NCBI RefSeq assembly: GCF_036860695.1
Contig: NZ_JAYKGJ010000002.1
Coordinates: 440,001 to 504,000, forward strand
Direction: 5' to 3'
DNA: 64,000 bases
Source of the DNA: Rosettibacter firmus
GTDB taxonomy: Bacteria > Bacteroidota > Ignavibacteria > Ignavibacteriales > Melioribacteraceae
In this document: piece after piece, positions 7,776-16,881 of the stretch
How positions within the stretch are numbered: position 1 is the stretch's first letter
How the letters are laid out: the number at the start of each line of letters is the position of its first letter
Position numbers and translations under genes: made by a program
Notes under the pieces: generated by a model
What the model was told of the DNA's origin: nothing
Seen by the model: only the letters and a program-made list of their open reading frames with translations
Database searches by the model: none

Positions 7776-9632
7776 ATGACATTTAAAAATCATTTCTTAA
7801 TTCTTCTTACTTTTTGCTCTATATATTATGCTCAATCTATTTATAGAACAGATACTCTAATTACTCTTATAAATGGATTTGAAGACAAATATGGTAACTC
7901 TCATATTTACTACCAGATTAATCAGAAAAGTTTTTATCAAGAAGTTGATACAACTTTTTTGACATTGTATGTTTATGATACTAAGAATCAATTGGAACAA
8001 AAGCTTTTTAATTCTTATGAAGTTAATTACAATATTTCACAAAATTCATTTAAAAAGTCTATTGTTGATTTTTATTGTCTTGATGATGAGTTACAAAAAT
8101 ATATTGTTCTGTATAATTTATATACTTCCACTGATACATCTGTGGTTTTATTAAATTATGATGGACAGGAATATCACATTGACAATGGTTCAGCTTATTT
8201 TATGCAGTTAATAAATGATACAATCTGGATTAACCTGAACAACAAAATTTATTTTAGTAGTGATTATGGTAAAAACTGGGATACCATAAATAATGCTTCT
8301 TCTGGTTATTATTTATTATCAATATCTCCATTTAATACTAATATTACATTTTATAGTAAGGATGGAAGATTATATAAATCTTCTAATAGAGGTAATGTAG
8401 TTGAATTAGTTCACGATGATGATTACTGGTATGATGATGTGAAAATGTATTACGAAAAAGATAAAAAACATATATATGCAATTACTGCAAATTATGATCA
8501 TAAAGACCTGCTAATTTCTGATAATTATGGTGAGGCGGGAAGCTGGAAAGCTGTAAAAAAGTTTTTAACTGAAAATTCTACAATGGTTATCGATGATTCA
8601 ATTGCTGGGCAAATTTATTACTCAACATATGATGAAATTTATTTTTCCACAGATTTTGGACTAAGTTTCAAATTATTAACAAAATTATCAGAACAAATTA
8701 ATGGGCTATATAAAAAACCTGGAACAAATATTTTGTATTGTTCTACAAAAAATAAAATATATGAAATTAAGTATGACGATAATGGCGTATTATCACAAAA
8801 AGTACTGAAAGTATTCTATCCAGGAGAAGTTTTAAAACTTTATCCTTTAGCAACTGGGAATAAATGGATTTATCATGAAGTTGGATGGGCGGCAGATATT
8901 TACTTGCATCCTATAAATGATTTTAAAACTATAGAAGTAATAAGTGATACTATAATAAACAATATTCGTTTTTATAAAATTAAAGAAAGAGAGTTTATTC
9001 ATTATGAAACAATTGATAGTTCAAATGGGAAAATATATATTGCTTATTTTGATGGAGATAACATAAATTATTTTAATGAAAGAAACCTGAATGCTTTACC
9101 AGGGGATGATTTTTCAAGAGGGATGGTTAGAGAAATAGCTGATTCAGTAAAATATATATTTGGTAAAAATCGATTTGATAGAAAGTTTTATATAAATTCA
9201 TTAGATGTTATTTTTCAAGAGTATGTAGATGGAATAGGTTTATATAGAGAGGAAAGATCATTTGATTTTGGTTATACAATATCTGTTTTAAAAGGCTTTA
9301 TCATTGATGGTGTTTTATATGGTGATACTACAAAAGTTGATGTAAAAGATGAAAAAGAAAAAATTCCTAAGGATTATATCCTTTATCAAAATTATCCCAA
9401 TCCTTTTAATTCAGAAACAATTATAACATTTTCTATACCGAAACATGAACATGTGATATTAAAAATTTATGATGTGCTCGGAAGAGAAATATCAACTCTT
9501 TTTAATAAAGAATTAGAAGCAGGTTTTCATGAATTTAAATTTAATGCACAAAATTATTATAGTGGTATTTATTTCTATAAAATTAAAGCAGGAAATTTTT
9601 CTGATACAAGAAAAATGATATTATTAAAATAA
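7776..9632 (+). CDS. Secreted Asp-box protein with T9SS type A sorting domain
   Basis: Exported 618-residue protein of unknown target. It has an N-terminal signal peptide (hydrophobic to about residue 18, ending YAQ). The first half carries sialidase/sortilin-like Asp-box motifs (FSSDYGKNWDTI about 163-174, KSSNRGN, FSTDFGLSF about 290-298), suggesting a beta-propeller. The C-terminal 80 residues hold YPNPFNSETIITFSI, KIYDVLGREI and SGIYFYKI, the usual T9SS type A sorting domain that is cleaved during surface attachment or release. It follows the ALDH7 gene by 17 bases, though a shared function is unlikely. Confidence 0.88.
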   Translation: MTFKNHFLILLTFCSIYYAQSIYRTDTLITLINGFEDKYGNSHIYYQINQKSFYQEVDTTFLTLYVYDTKNQLEQKLFNSYEVNYNISQNSFKKSIVDFYCLDDELQKYIVLYNLYTSTDTSVVLLNYDGQEYHIDNGSAYFMQLINDTIWINLNNKIYFSSDYGKNWDTINNASSGYYLLSISPFNTNITFYSKDGRLYKSSNRGNVVELVHDDDYWYDDVKMYYEKDKKHIYAITANYDHKDLLISDNYGEAGSWKAVKKFLTENSTMVIDDSIAGQIYYSTYDEIYFSTDFGLSFKLLTKLSEQINGLYKKPGTNILYCSTKNKIYEIKYDDNGVLSQKVLKVFYPGEVLKLYPLATGNKWIYHEVGWAADIYLHPINDFKTIEVISDTIINNIRFYKIKEREFIHYETIDSSNGKIYIAYFDGDNINYFNERNLNALPGDDFSRGMVREIADSVKYIFGKNRFDRKFYINSLDVIFQEYVDGIGLYREERSFDFGYTISVLKGFIIDGVLYGDTTKVDVKDEKEKIPKDYILYQNYPNPFNSETIITFSIPKHEHVILKIYDVLGREISTLFNKELEAGFHEFKFNAQNYYSGIYFYKIKAGNFSDTRKMILLK

Positions 9633-9723
9633 AATATAACTCTTGTTTAGTATTAAAACAAAGATTAATTGAAATAGAGGGAATTTATCTTTATTTTAAT
9701 AATAGAACTACCTGAGGGGAACA

Positions 9724-11892
9724 ATGATAAGAAAAATATTATCAACAATTTTTTTTATTCTTTTAGCAATTAATCTTACATTTTCACAAAATCCTGAGTG
9801 GATTTATTTCACTGCATGGAAAAATGAAGTGTACGTAATTGCTATTGAGGGAGATAACATTTGGATTGGGACAAATTTGGGTTTAATTAAAGCAAATATG
9901 TTTACAGCACTTAGGGGAGAAAATATTAACTATAACAGGTCAAATTCAGTTTTGCCAGGTTATTATGTTTTTGCAATAGCCATAGATTCACAGGGGAACA
10001 AATGGATTGGGACAGATGGAGGCTTAGTAAAGTTTGATGGAGTAAGCTGGACTGTTTATAACACATCAAATCTATATCTGCCATCTAGTAGTGTTTATGC
10101 AATAGTCATAGATTCACAGGGGAACAAATGGATTGGGACAGATGGTGGCTTAGTAAAGTTTGATGGAGTTAACTGGACTGTTTATAACAGATTAAATTCA
10201 GGTCTGCCAGATAATAGAGTTAGGGCAATAGCCATAGATTCACAGGGGAACAAATGGATTGGGACAGATGGTGGAGGCTTAGCAAAGTTTAATGGAGTTA
10301 ACTGGACTGTTTATAACCCATCAAATTCAGGTCTGCCAGATGATGATGTTAATGCAATAGCCATAGATTCACAGGGGAATAAATGGATTGGGACAGATGG
10401 TGGAGGCTTGGCAAAGTTTGATGGAATAAACTGGACTGTTTATAAAACATCAAATTCAGGTCTGCTAGGTAATTGGGTTATTGCAATAACCATAGATTCA
10501 CAGGGGAACAAATGGATTGGGACTTTGGGTGGAGGCTTAGCAAAGTTTGATGGAATAAACTGGACTGTTTATAACACTTCAAATTCAGGCCTCCCAGGTA
10601 ATAGAGTTAGTGCAATAACCATAGATTCACAGGGGAACAAATGGATTGGGACAGATGGTGGAGGCTTAGCAAAGTTTGATGGAGTAAACTGGACTGTTTA
10701 TAATTCATCAAATTCAGGTCTCCCAAATGATGATGTAATTGAAATAGCCATAGATACCCAGGGAAACGAATGGATTGGAACATATAGAGGAGGCTTAGCA
10801 AAATTTGATGGAGTTAGCTGGGTTGTTTATAACACATCAAATTCAGGTCTCCCAAATGATGATGTAACTGAAATAGCCATAGATACCCAGGGCAACAAAT
10901 GGATAGGGACAAATGGAGGCTTGGCAAAGTTTGATGGAGTAAGCTGGACTGTTTATAACAAATCAAATTCAAGTTTGCTAAGTAATTGGGTTAAGGCAAT
11001 ATCTATAGATTCAGAGGGGAACAAATGGATTGGGGTAGATGTTGGAGGTATAGCAAAGTTTGATGGAGTAAGCTGGACTGTTTATAACAAATCAAATTCA
11101 GGTCTACCAAGTGATTTGGTTAATGCAATAGCCATAGATTCACAGGGGAACAAATGGATTGGGACATGGGAAGGCTTAGCAAAGTTTGATGGAGTAAACT
11201 GGACTGTTTATAACACATTAAATTCAGGTCTGCCAGATAATTATGTTAATGAAATAGCCATAGATTCGCAGGGGGACAAATGGATTGGGACTTGGGGTGG
11301 AGGCTTAGCAAAGTTTGATGGAGTAAACTGGACTGTTTATTACACATTAAATTCAGGTCTGCCAGATAATGATGTTAATGCAATAGTCATAGATTCGCAG
11401 GGGGACAAATGGATTGGGACAGATGGTGGAGGCTTAGCAAAGTTTGATGGAGTAAACTGGACTGTTTATAACACATCAAATTCAAGTTTGCTAGGTAATT
11501 GGGTTAAGGCAATATCCATAGATTCAGAGGGGAACAAATGGATTGGGACTTTTGATGGAGGTCTTACGGTGTATCGCGAGGGTGGAGTAATTCTTAATGT
11601 TGATGCGAAGGAAGAAAATACTGTACCAAAGAAATTTTCACTATATCAAAATTATCCTAATCCATTTAATTCAAGTACAATAATTGAGTTTGAACTCGCA
11701 GATATTTCTAATGTTAAACTTGAGTTATATGATGTATTGGGGAGAAAGTTAAGAACAATTATTTCAAATGAACTTCAAGCTGGAAGACACCAGTTTAGAT
11801 TTGATGCTGCTGATTTACCAAGTGGAATTTACTTTTATGTTTTATCAACTAATAAATTTATTGAATCAAAAAAGATGATGTTGATTAAATAA
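9724..11892 (+). CDS. Secreted Reg_prop-type double beta-propeller with T9SS sorting domain
   Basis: Exported 722-residue protein. The signal peptide ends near residue 22 (TFSQ). Residues about 40-620 consist of tandem copies of a roughly 42-residue repeat (core D-S-Q-G-N-K-W-I-G-T-D-G-G-G-L-A-K-F-D-G plus W-T-V-Y-N). I count 13 close copies plus one divergent first copy, i.e. 14, enough for two seven-bladed propellers as in ligand-binding domains of hybrid two-component sensors. Here there is no kinase. The C-terminus is a T9SS type A domain (YPNPFNSSTIIEFEL, YDVLGRKL, SGIYFYVL). A gagggga ribosome-binding site precedes the ATG. Confidence 0.9.
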   Translation: MIRKILSTIFFILLAINLTFSQNPEWIYFTAWKNEVYVIAIEGDNIWIGTNLGLIKANMFTALRGENINYNRSNSVLPGYYVFAIAIDSQGNKWIGTDGGLVKFDGVSWTVYNTSNLYLPSSSVYAIVIDSQGNKWIGTDGGLVKFDGVNWTVYNRLNSGLPDNRVRAIAIDSQGNKWIGTDGGGLAKFNGVNWTVYNPSNSGLPDDDVNAIAIDSQGNKWIGTDGGGLAKFDGINWTVYKTSNSGLLGNWVIAITIDSQGNKWIGTLGGGLAKFDGINWTVYNTSNSGLPGNRVSAITIDSQGNKWIGTDGGGLAKFDGVNWTVYNSSNSGLPNDDVIEIAIDTQGNEWIGTYRGGLAKFDGVSWVVYNTSNSGLPNDDVTEIAIDTQGNKWIGTNGGLAKFDGVSWTVYNKSNSSLLSNWVKAISIDSEGNKWIGVDVGGIAKFDGVSWTVYNKSNSGLPSDLVNAIAIDSQGNKWIGTWEGLAKFDGVNWTVYNTLNSGLPDNYVNEIAIDSQGDKWIGTWGGGLAKFDGVNWTVYYTLNSGLPDNDVNAIVIDSQGDKWIGTDGGGLAKFDGVNWTVYNTSNSSLLGNWVKAISIDSEGNKWIGTFDGGLTVYREGGVILNVDAKEENTVPKKFSLYQNYPNPFNSSTIIEFELADISNVKLELYDVLGRKLRTIISNELQAGRHQFRFDAADLPSGIYFYVLSTNKFIESKKMMLIK
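9960..11560 (+). repeat. In-frame tandem repeat, about 126-129 bp per unit
   Basis: About 13 tandem DNA units encode the propeller blades of the 9724-11892 gene. Blocks such as atagattcacaggggaacaa recur almost unchanged, while the positions encoding the loop after SGLP vary. This is consistent with recent expansion or recombination between units. Confidence 0.9.
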
Positions 11893-11910
11893 TTTTTGGG
11901 AGATAAAATT

Positions 11911-13881
11911 TTAAAACATTAAATCGAGTTGTAGAGATATTCCATTATCTAGATTTTTATTAATTAAATTGTATCCACTGCCTAAATTCTTTTCATTTGG
12001 TTTAAACAGTTCGGAATATTTTACTGAAATGTTTAATCCAAAATTAGTCTTATATTTTAATAATACATACCACCGCATCCCTTCGCCATAAAGTGCAGGT
12101 ATTGTTACAAGACCAGTTAAGTCATTTTCATATTCATAAATTCTTGAATCATATGAATCTGTTTTGAAAAAGACAATTCTTCCATTAAGATAAAAATTAT
12201 TTTTTAGTTTATACTGAATATCTTCAAAAAGTAATAAACCTTTTTCATTTGCAAAGTTGTATCTTTTAAGCATAATTGATTCGATTCTGGTTCTTAATTT
12301 CAATTTGTTTGATTGATTAAATAAAACTTCTATTCGGATATTTTCATTTTTAAATGGTTGAAGAGAAGTAAAATTATCAATTATAACTTCTTCTTCTTTT
12401 TTCTTGATTTTATATTTAAATCTTATTTCAATTTGTTTGAATGGTTTGTAATCATAAAATAGAAGAAACTCATATCCTTTAAGAGGATAGGCAAATGAAT
12501 TGCTTGATCTGAAATATCTAAATTGATCATAATATATATTAAAGTTTCCAAGTGCAGTCGAAAAGTTTATTCCAGAATAAAATCCTGCTTCGTTTTGTAC
12601 ATATGATTTTTCTCCAAATGAATATCCATGCATGCTAAAAAATTTTTCTGGATAATTTCTAAATGAAAATATCAGAGATAGATTTTTGCCAATGCTGATT
12701 AATATGTTATTAATTGTTGCAATTAAAGAATTATGATAAGTTAATTCACCACTTATATTCAATTGCTTTATGAATGTAGAATAGCTAAATGAATAGTAAT
12801 CATTTGATCTGGACGAAATAAAAAATTTATGTTCATCAAATTCATGGTTTAATTTTGAGTTGTAATATAAAATCCCAAATTTATTATTATTGATAGAATA
12901 TTCAGAAGAAATTCCAACAATATTTTCTTCTACATTATTTTTTCTTGTTTCTTCTGTTTTAGTTCTATGATATCCATCTGTAATTAATGAATTAATTTTA
13001 TTGGTTGTGCTATCGAGAGAAGCATCTAAATAATTTTTAGAGAAGAAAGGAGTAAGTCTCAAAGATTTTAGATTAATATTAAATGCAATACCACGTAAAA
13101 ATTTATTTTCATTTGTTCCTGTATTAAGTTTAATATCATGTGGATTTTTGTTAACGAAATTTACAGCATCAATTCCTTTTGAATATGAGTATGGACTCCA
13201 TAATGCTAAACCTTGACCGAATTCAATATTATAATCTCCAAAAGTTAAATTAGATATAAACGATACTTTTTTAAATTGTAAGTGGAAAGAATAATAATCC
13301 AGATATGATTTTTCTCCTGCATCTTTTTCAGATATAAATCCTGCACGAAAGTAATTATCCGAAATGAATAGGAGTCTACTATATAATTTTTGTTTACTAC
13401 CAGAGTATTTATTTTCCAGAAATCCTTCTGGAGTTTGAAAGTTGTTAATAATTCTTGTGCGAAAATTTAATTTCCCATTTATTAAAACATTTTTAATCGA
13501 AGATAATATTTCCTTGTTTTTATTCTCAATTTTTAAGAAAGGAATAATTTTTTCAATTATTTGATCGTTTAGTTTATTTATGCGATAAAGTTCGTTAAGA
13601 GAATTAAAATTTCCATTTGTATTTTTATAATCAATTATTGCTCTGGCTGTATTAAAATCTAAAAAGGGAATTTGTATTAGTTGATCAATAGTTGCTGTAT
13701 TAATATCAATTGGATTATTGATTAAATCTTCTATTGATTCAAATATTTGAGATTCTACTTCTTCATTTGATGATTCTTCTATTAACGATTGTAAATTGAT
13801 ATTATTCTCGATAGTATCATTTTGCGAGTATAAAGGTGAGAATGGTAAGAGTAACATTAAAGTAAATTTTATAAATCTCAT
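11911..13881 (-). CDS. Helix-hairpin-helix outer-membrane protein
   Basis: The 656-residue protein has a signal peptide (hydrophobic, ending LYSQ, residue 20). A ComEA-like tandem helix-hairpin-helix region follows at about residues 57-117 (PIDINTATIDQLIQIPFLD and FNSLNELYRINKLN). The long C-terminal part (about 130-656) is rich in alternating aromatic and polar residues and ends in a hydrophobic residue (LQLDLMF), as expected of an outer-membrane beta-barrel. Proteins with this plan are common in Bacteroidota and Ignavibacteria, but their function is not established. It is 8 bases downstream of the PorV/PorQ-like gene, probably the same operon. Confidence 0.75.
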   Translation of the reverse strand: MRFIKFTLMLLLPFSPLYSQNDTIENNINLQSLIEESSNEEVESQIFESIEDLINNPIDINTATIDQLIQIPFLDFNTARAIIDYKNTNGNFNSLNELYRINKLNDQIIEKIIPFLKIENKNKEILSSIKNVLINGKLNFRTRIINNFQTPEGFLENKYSGSKQKLYSRLLFISDNYFRAGFISEKDAGEKSYLDYYSFHLQFKKVSFISNLTFGDYNIEFGQGLALWSPYSYSKGIDAVNFVNKNPHDIKLNTGTNENKFLRGIAFNINLKSLRLTPFFSKNYLDASLDSTTNKINSLITDGYHRTKTEETRKNNVEENIVGISSEYSINNNKFGILYYNSKLNHEFDEHKFFISSRSNDYYSFSYSTFIKQLNISGELTYHNSLIATINNILISIGKNLSLIFSFRNYPEKFFSMHGYSFGEKSYVQNEAGFYSGINFSTALGNFNIYYDQFRYFRSSNSFAYPLKGYEFLLFYDYKPFKQIEIRFKYKIKKKEEEVIIDNFTSLQPFKNENIRIEVLFNQSNKLKLRTRIESIMLKRYNFANEKGLLLFEDIQYKLKNNFYLNGRIVFFKTDSYDSRIYEYENDLTGLVTIPALYGEGMRWYVLLKYKTNFGLNISVKYSELFKPNEKNLGSGYNLINKNLDNGISLQLDLMF

Positions 13882-13889
13882 TTGAATCT

Positions 13890-14696
13890 TTAAAATTGAA
13901 TTGCAAGACCAAATGTATGTGTAATTCCTAAATCAGGATGCGATAACGCAGCATAATCAAGTGAAATAAATTTATACACAAATCCAAAACCACCTGAAAA
14001 TTCTTCTGGTTGGTTCATTGTTCCAATTCTTAGTGTTAGAAAATTTAATAGTTCATATTCAATTCCAGAGCGGAAAGAAAAATTATAATTGAGTTCTTTT
14101 ATAATAGATGCAAAAATATTTAATGCTTCTACTGGCTTATAATAAATTCCTGAACTTAAAATAACAGGGAATTGATTATCTTCTTTTCTAATGGAAGTTC
14201 TAAGAAAATTTTCAATTGAAAAACCTAAATTAAAGTTATCAGTTAATCTAACAGTGCTACCAGCATTAAAAATAAAGTATCCTTTTGTTCCATAATTTTT
14301 TATTGATAAATTTTTATATATAGATGTAATTCCAATAGAAAAATTATTCGATAAAGATTTACTATAGCAAAAAGCAAATTGAGTTTCTTTGTAAAGTTCG
14401 AATCCATAAATCATAACACCTGCACCAAATGTTCCTGATTTAAAAGGATAGACCAGAGATAAATAAGCTGTTGAGAGTTCTTTCAAACCGAAAGGAGAAG
14501 GAATGTAAGAAAATCCAGCATAATTATTTGAAAAATATGAAAGTCCTGCTGGATTATAAAAGATAGCAAAAATATTATTTGATGAAGCATAATCAGAAAA
14601 AGACAAAGCAGCTTGACGCGCACCAGGTTTAAGTTGTGCGAAGTTAATGTTTATGAAAATCAAAAATGAAAATAAAATTTGAAAACCCTTCGACAT
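13890..14696 (-). CDS. PorV/PorQ-like outer-membrane beta-barrel protein
   Basis: FadL-fold barrel related to the T9SS proteins PorV and PorQ. The pattern PGARQAALSFSDYASSNN followed by FYNPAGLSYF, just after the signal sequence, is the family hallmark (G-A-R-x-x-A-x-G followed by N-P-A-G-L). I start it at 14696, where MSKGFQILFSFLIFININFAQ forms a signal peptide. The longer frame from 14771 would add 25 residues with no export signal and would overlap the divergent gene. The product is about 268 residues. It could act as a shuttle or anchor protein of T9SS or as a general transport barrel. Confidence 0.75.
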   Translation of the reverse strand: MSKGFQILFSFLIFININFAQLKPGARQAALSFSDYASSNNIFAIFYNPAGLSYFSNNYAGFSYIPSPFGLKELSTAYLSLVYPFKSGTFGAGVMIYGFELYKETQFAFCYSKSLSNNFSIGITSIYKNLSIKNYGTKGYFIFNAGSTVRLTDNFNLGFSIENFLRTSIRKEDNQFPVILSSGIYYKPVEALNIFASIIKELNYNFSFRSGIEYELLNFLTLRIGTMNQPEEFSGGFGFVYKFISLDYAALSHPDLGITHTFGLAIQF

Positions 14697-14769
14697 ACTA
14701 TGTACAACATAATAGATTGTAAAATTATTTTCAATTACATATTTTGATAAAAAGAATTTAGAGAAAAAC

Positions 14770-15654
14770 ATGAAGAAGGTACTCTTTATATTAAGTTTTA
14801 TAATTGCTGTTTATAATTTAAAAGCACAGGAGCTCGATGCTACTGTAACAGTAAATTTTGAACAACTTCCTGTGGCTGCTAAAGAAAGACTCGAAAACTT
14901 TGCCAATCAAGTAAGTAACTATTTAAATAATACAAAATTTACAAAAGGGAACTGGGAAGGTGATAAGATAAAATGTAACTTTAACATTTTTTTCTTAACT
15001 GCGAGTGACGAAACAACCTACATGGCTCAACTTGTTGTTACAAGTCAACGACCAATAGAAGGAACAGAAAAAAATTCTCTTATGCTTAATATTTTAGATA
15101 ATGCATGGAATTTTAAGTACGAGAAAAATCAAGCAATGTATTTTAATCAAACTGATTTTGATCCACTTGTAAGTTTATTGGATTTTTATGCATATATTAT
15201 TATTGGCTTTGATCTGGATTCATATTACAAATTGGGAGGTTCGGAATATTTTTCTAAAGCATTGGAGATAACAATTAGAGGTGCAAATAGTCCTTTTGGT
15301 GAAGGATGGCAATCTAAAGGAACATTATATAATAGAAGAGGATTAGCAGAAAATTTAGTTAATGCAAAATATCAGCAGTTTAGGATGGATTTTTTTGATT
15401 ATCACTATAATGGTTTAGATCTTTTTGAAAGTGAACCAGAAACTGCCATGAAAAATATTGTAAAGCTCATAAAAAATCTTGAGAAGGTTAGAGATCAAAT
15501 AGATACACGTAGTGTACTCTTAAAAGTTTTTTTTGATGCTAAAGCAGGTGAGATTGTAGAGTATTTAAAAAATTATCCTGATAAATCAATTTTTGAAACA
15601 CTTAAAAAAATTGACCCACCTCATATAGCAAAATATGAAGAAGCATTAAAATAA
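14770..15654 (+). CDS. DUF4835 family protein (PorD-like)
   Basis: Exported 294-residue protein with a signal peptide ending NLKAQ (about residue 18). It matches the DUF4835 pattern known across Bacteroidota: an early ATVTVNFEQL, a central DPLVSLLDFYAYIIIGFDLD (about 134-153), then a Tyr/Asn-rich NRRGLAENLVNAKYQQFR block and a C-terminal SLLKVFFDAKAGE-like segment. Members are annotated as the T9SS protein PorD by some databases; I am recalling that link, not proving it. It is divergent from the PorV/PorQ-like gene, which supports a T9SS connection. Confidence 0.7.
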   Translation: MKKVLFILSFIIAVYNLKAQELDATVTVNFEQLPVAAKERLENFANQVSNYLNNTKFTKGNWEGDKIKCNFNIFFLTASDETTYMAQLVVTSQRPIEGTEKNSLMLNILDNAWNFKYEKNQAMYFNQTDFDPLVSLLDFYAYIIIGFDLDSYYKLGGSEYFSKALEITIRGANSPFGEGWQSKGTLYNRRGLAENLVNAKYQQFRMDFFDYHYNGLDLFESEPETAMKNIVKLIKNLEKVRDQIDTRSVLLKVFFDAKAGEIVEYLKNYPDKSIFETLKKIDPPHIAKYEEALK

Positions 15655-15686
15655 TTTTATTTTTATTGTATTTTTGTAAGACAATA

Positions 15687-16808
15687 TTAAATAGGGATTT
15701 CATAAATTCTATACTTTTTGTATAGTTCAGCATTCATTACCTGTGCACCACGATTCATCATATCATTATCTTCTAAGATCCAGCTTGCTTCGCCTAAATG
15801 AATACCAAGTTTAGAAGCACGTTCTACAATTTCCCAGTAGAATACAGCATCAAGTCCTCGTTTCTGATATTCAGGAATAATTCCCAGAGTAAGTATTCTT
15901 GCCCATGTAATTTTTTTGCGTTGAGTAAACAGTTTTATAAAACCAAAAGGAAAGAGCTTACCATTCATTGATTTAAATATTTGATTATAATCAAGCATAA
16001 CTAATGAAAAACCAACCAGTTTATTATCAATTTCACCAAATAGAACAAGAGAAGGTTCAACAAGAGGTTTTAAATCTTTTGCAAGTGCATCAATTTCTTT
16101 TTCGGTCATTGGAACAAATCCCCAATTTGGTGCCCATGCTTTATTATAAACATATTTAACTTTTTCCAGTTCATTTTTGAAGTTTTTCATATCTAACTGA
16201 GTTATTTTGATTTTAGAACGTTCACGAGCTAATTCAGCAACTCTTTTAAGTTTTTCAGAAGTAATAATTTTATTGTATTCAATTTTGTAAGCATAGAGAT
16301 CTTTTGCTTTTTTAAAACCATAATTTTCACATAAGTCAAGATAATATCTGGGATTATATGGCATTAGCAGTCTTGGTTCGTCATCAAAACCTTCGATTAG
16401 CATTCCATATTCATCATTAGAAGATGGATTAGCTGGTCCACGCATAGCATTTAAGCCTTTCGATTTAAGCCATTCTTTTGCAGTGTCAAATAATTTATTT
16501 GCAACTTGCTGATCATTTATACATTCGAAGAAACCAAAGAAACCAACTTTATCGTTATGATATTGATTATGAAGATCATTTTTAATTGCTGCAATTCTTC
16601 CAACTAACTCTCCATTTTTTTCAGCAAGAAACATATCCATATCAGCATGTTCGAAGAATGGATTCTTTTTTTTATCTAAAATTTTTTTCTTGTCATAAAT
16701 TAATGGAGGGACCCAGTAAGGATCGTTCTTATAAATTTTCCATGGAAGTTTTATGAATTCCATTAAGTCTTTTTTGCTTTCAACTTTTTTGATTTTAATT
16801 TCTGACAT
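15687..16808 (-). CDS. GNAT-fold acyltransferase, candidate bacterial ceramide synthase
   Basis: A 373-residue protein with a C-terminal acetyltransferase fold (acyl-CoA loop region LGIIPEYQKRGLDAVFYWEI, about 308-327) and a family-specific N-terminal half: LPWKIYKNDPYWVPPL (21-36), FFEHADMDMFLAE (51-63), MRGPANPSSNDEYGML (122-137). Large GNAT proteins of this type next to serine palmitoyltransferase were identified as bacterial ceramide synthase (bCerS), which N-acylates sphinganine or 3-ketosphinganine. It lies directly downstream of the SPT gene here, separated by a terminator. A clear ggagg ribosome-binding site precedes the ATG. Function is by family plus context, not by residue-level proof. 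Confidence 0.72.
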   Translation of the reverse strand: MSEIKIKKVESKKDLMEFIKLPWKIYKNDPYWVPPLIYDKKKILDKKKNPFFEHADMDMFLAEKNGELVGRIAAIKNDLHNQYHNDKVGFFGFFECINDQQVANKLFDTAKEWLKSKGLNAMRGPANPSSNDEYGMLIEGFDDEPRLLMPYNPRYYLDLCENYGFKKAKDLYAYKIEYNKIITSEKLKRVAELARERSKIKITQLDMKNFKNELEKVKYVYNKAWAPNWGFVPMTEKEIDALAKDLKPLVEPSLVLFGEIDNKLVGFSLVMLDYNQIFKSMNGKLFPFGFIKLFTQRKKITWARILTLGIIPEYQKRGLDAVFYWEIVERASKLGIHLGEASWILEDNDMMNRGAQVMNAELYKKYRIYEIPI

Positions 16809-16823
16809 GTTTCCTCCAAAGTT

Positions 16824-16860
16824 GAAAAAAAAGAGCCAGACTAAAATTTTGACTGGCTCT
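16824..16860 (-). terminator. Rho-independent terminator after serine palmitoyltransferase
   Basis: An 8-bp stem (16832-16839 with 16853-16860) enclosing an A4T4-containing loop is followed, in minus-strand sense, by a run of eight T. It lies between the SPT stop and the start of the GNAT gene. It should either end the SPT transcript or attenuate read-through into the GNAT gene. Confidence 0.85.
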
Positions 16861-16881
16861 GAAATTGTTTGTATACTCTTA

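Noticed and set aside
9960-11560. CRISPR array
   Set aside because: The repeats are in frame, about 126 bp long without unique spacers, and encode propeller blades. No cas genes are present.
14697-14771. Upstream extension of the PorV/PorQ-like gene to 14771
   Set aside because: The added 25 residues precede a good signal peptide and overlap the divergent gene's start, so the internal ATG at 14696 is favoured.
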